A stretch of DNA of 39,635 nucleotides from positions 1 through 39,635 of the forward strand of contig JAICKT010000001.1 in NCBI GenBank assembly GCA_025927795.1, read 5' to 3'. The notes below the pieces were generated by a model that did not search any database, was not told the origin of the DNA, and saw only the letters and a list, made by a program, of their open reading frames with translations. The translations under genes and the position numbers were made by a program. The first letter of the stretch is position 1. Each line of letters starts with the position of its first letter. This document shows positions 39,525 through 39,635 of this stretch, one piece after another. The DNA is from Parafilimonas sp. Its GTDB lineage: Bacteria; Bacteroidota; Bacteroidia; Chitinophagales; Chitinophagaceae.

Positions 39525-39635
39525 ATGATTTCAATGATTGTTTTTGCCTTTGTAGGATTTATGATTTTGGTTTTTATTATTGCCTGGCTGGTACATAGAA
39601 AAAAATTAAGAGATAAAGCAGCCAATAAGCAATAA
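39525..39635 (+). CDS. Tiny single-helix membrane protein (36 residues)
   Basis: ATG 39525 opens a 36-residue frame that ends with a TAA at the last base of the window. Residues 2-23 are hydrophobic (ISMIVFAFVGFMILVFIIAW), followed by a basic tail (HRKKLRDKAANKQ), which is a classic positive-inside single-pass design. The size and composition match many small membrane proteins, but no family is recognised, and it could be a chance frame. Confidence 0.5.
   Translation: MISMIVFAFVGFMILVFIIAWLVHRKKLRDKAANKQ

Overview
This AT-rich window looks like the chromosome of a Bacteroidota, most likely of the Chitinophagaceae type. The support is the recurring Bacteroidota -7 promoter motif TAnnTTTG, weak ribosome binding sites with frequent TTG/GTG starts, two proteins with type IX secretion C-terminal domains (a type A tail and a gliding-motility CHU_C type B tail), a DUF2027-Smr protein, an AcnA-type aconitase and a CcmB/C/D-type heme export cluster. 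The family-level assignment is inference. No phage, transposase, rRNA or CRISPR array was seen.

Layout. 1-2992 (minus): a Glu/Leu dehydrogenase cut by the window edge, then ccmD, ccmC and ccmB. 3097-7080 (plus): a compact run of pdhA, a membrane TPR protein, ribH, a LutA-like Fe-S protein and a DUF2027-Smr protein. 7121-10979 (minus): a potassium block made of a KdpD-like sensor kinase lacking the KdpD N-terminal domains, a KdpE-like regulator and a Kup transporter, with direct repeats just upstream of kup. 11231-13522 (minus): aconitase with a strong terminator. 13737-15957 (plus): a PspC-domain protein followed by two tandem paralogous AraC-type regulators, convergent with kdsA. 16850-16922: tRNA-Thr(CGT). 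17168-22420 (plus): a secreted lectin/PKD protein, a large PIG-L deacetylase, a tiny membrane protein and an SRPBCC protein. 22412-26148: bioA, a stand-alone histidinol-phosphatase domain and a delta-60 repeat T9SS protein.

26378-39635 (all plus) reads as an accessory metabolic or stress region. It holds an ECF sigma factor with a putative membrane anti-sigma factor, a pyruvate-oxidase-like TPP enzyme behind a possible sigma-54 promoter, an enolase-superfamily enzyme, a DUF433/DUF5615 toxin-antitoxin pair, and a tightly packed trio: a FAD/Fe-S oxidoreductase with a C-terminal anchor, a small membrane protein and an SDR with a C-terminal anchor. These are followed by a PPC/DUF296 protein, a GH15 glucoamylase and two small membrane proteins. 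The block from the enolase gene to the SDR gene is bracketed by two inverted copies of a 79-nt palindromic element.

Most notable observations: (1) the inverted pair of 79-nt palindromes; (2) intergenic-type short tandem repeats inside reading frames, inserted in frame in bioA and in the FAD/Fe-S gene, and just upstream of kdsA; (3) the tail-anchored redox trio; (4) an orphan, N-terminally reduced KdpDE-like system next to kup with candidate operator repeats. Promoter motifs also move several gene starts (ccmB, pdhA, the sensor kinase) downstream of the longest open frame.
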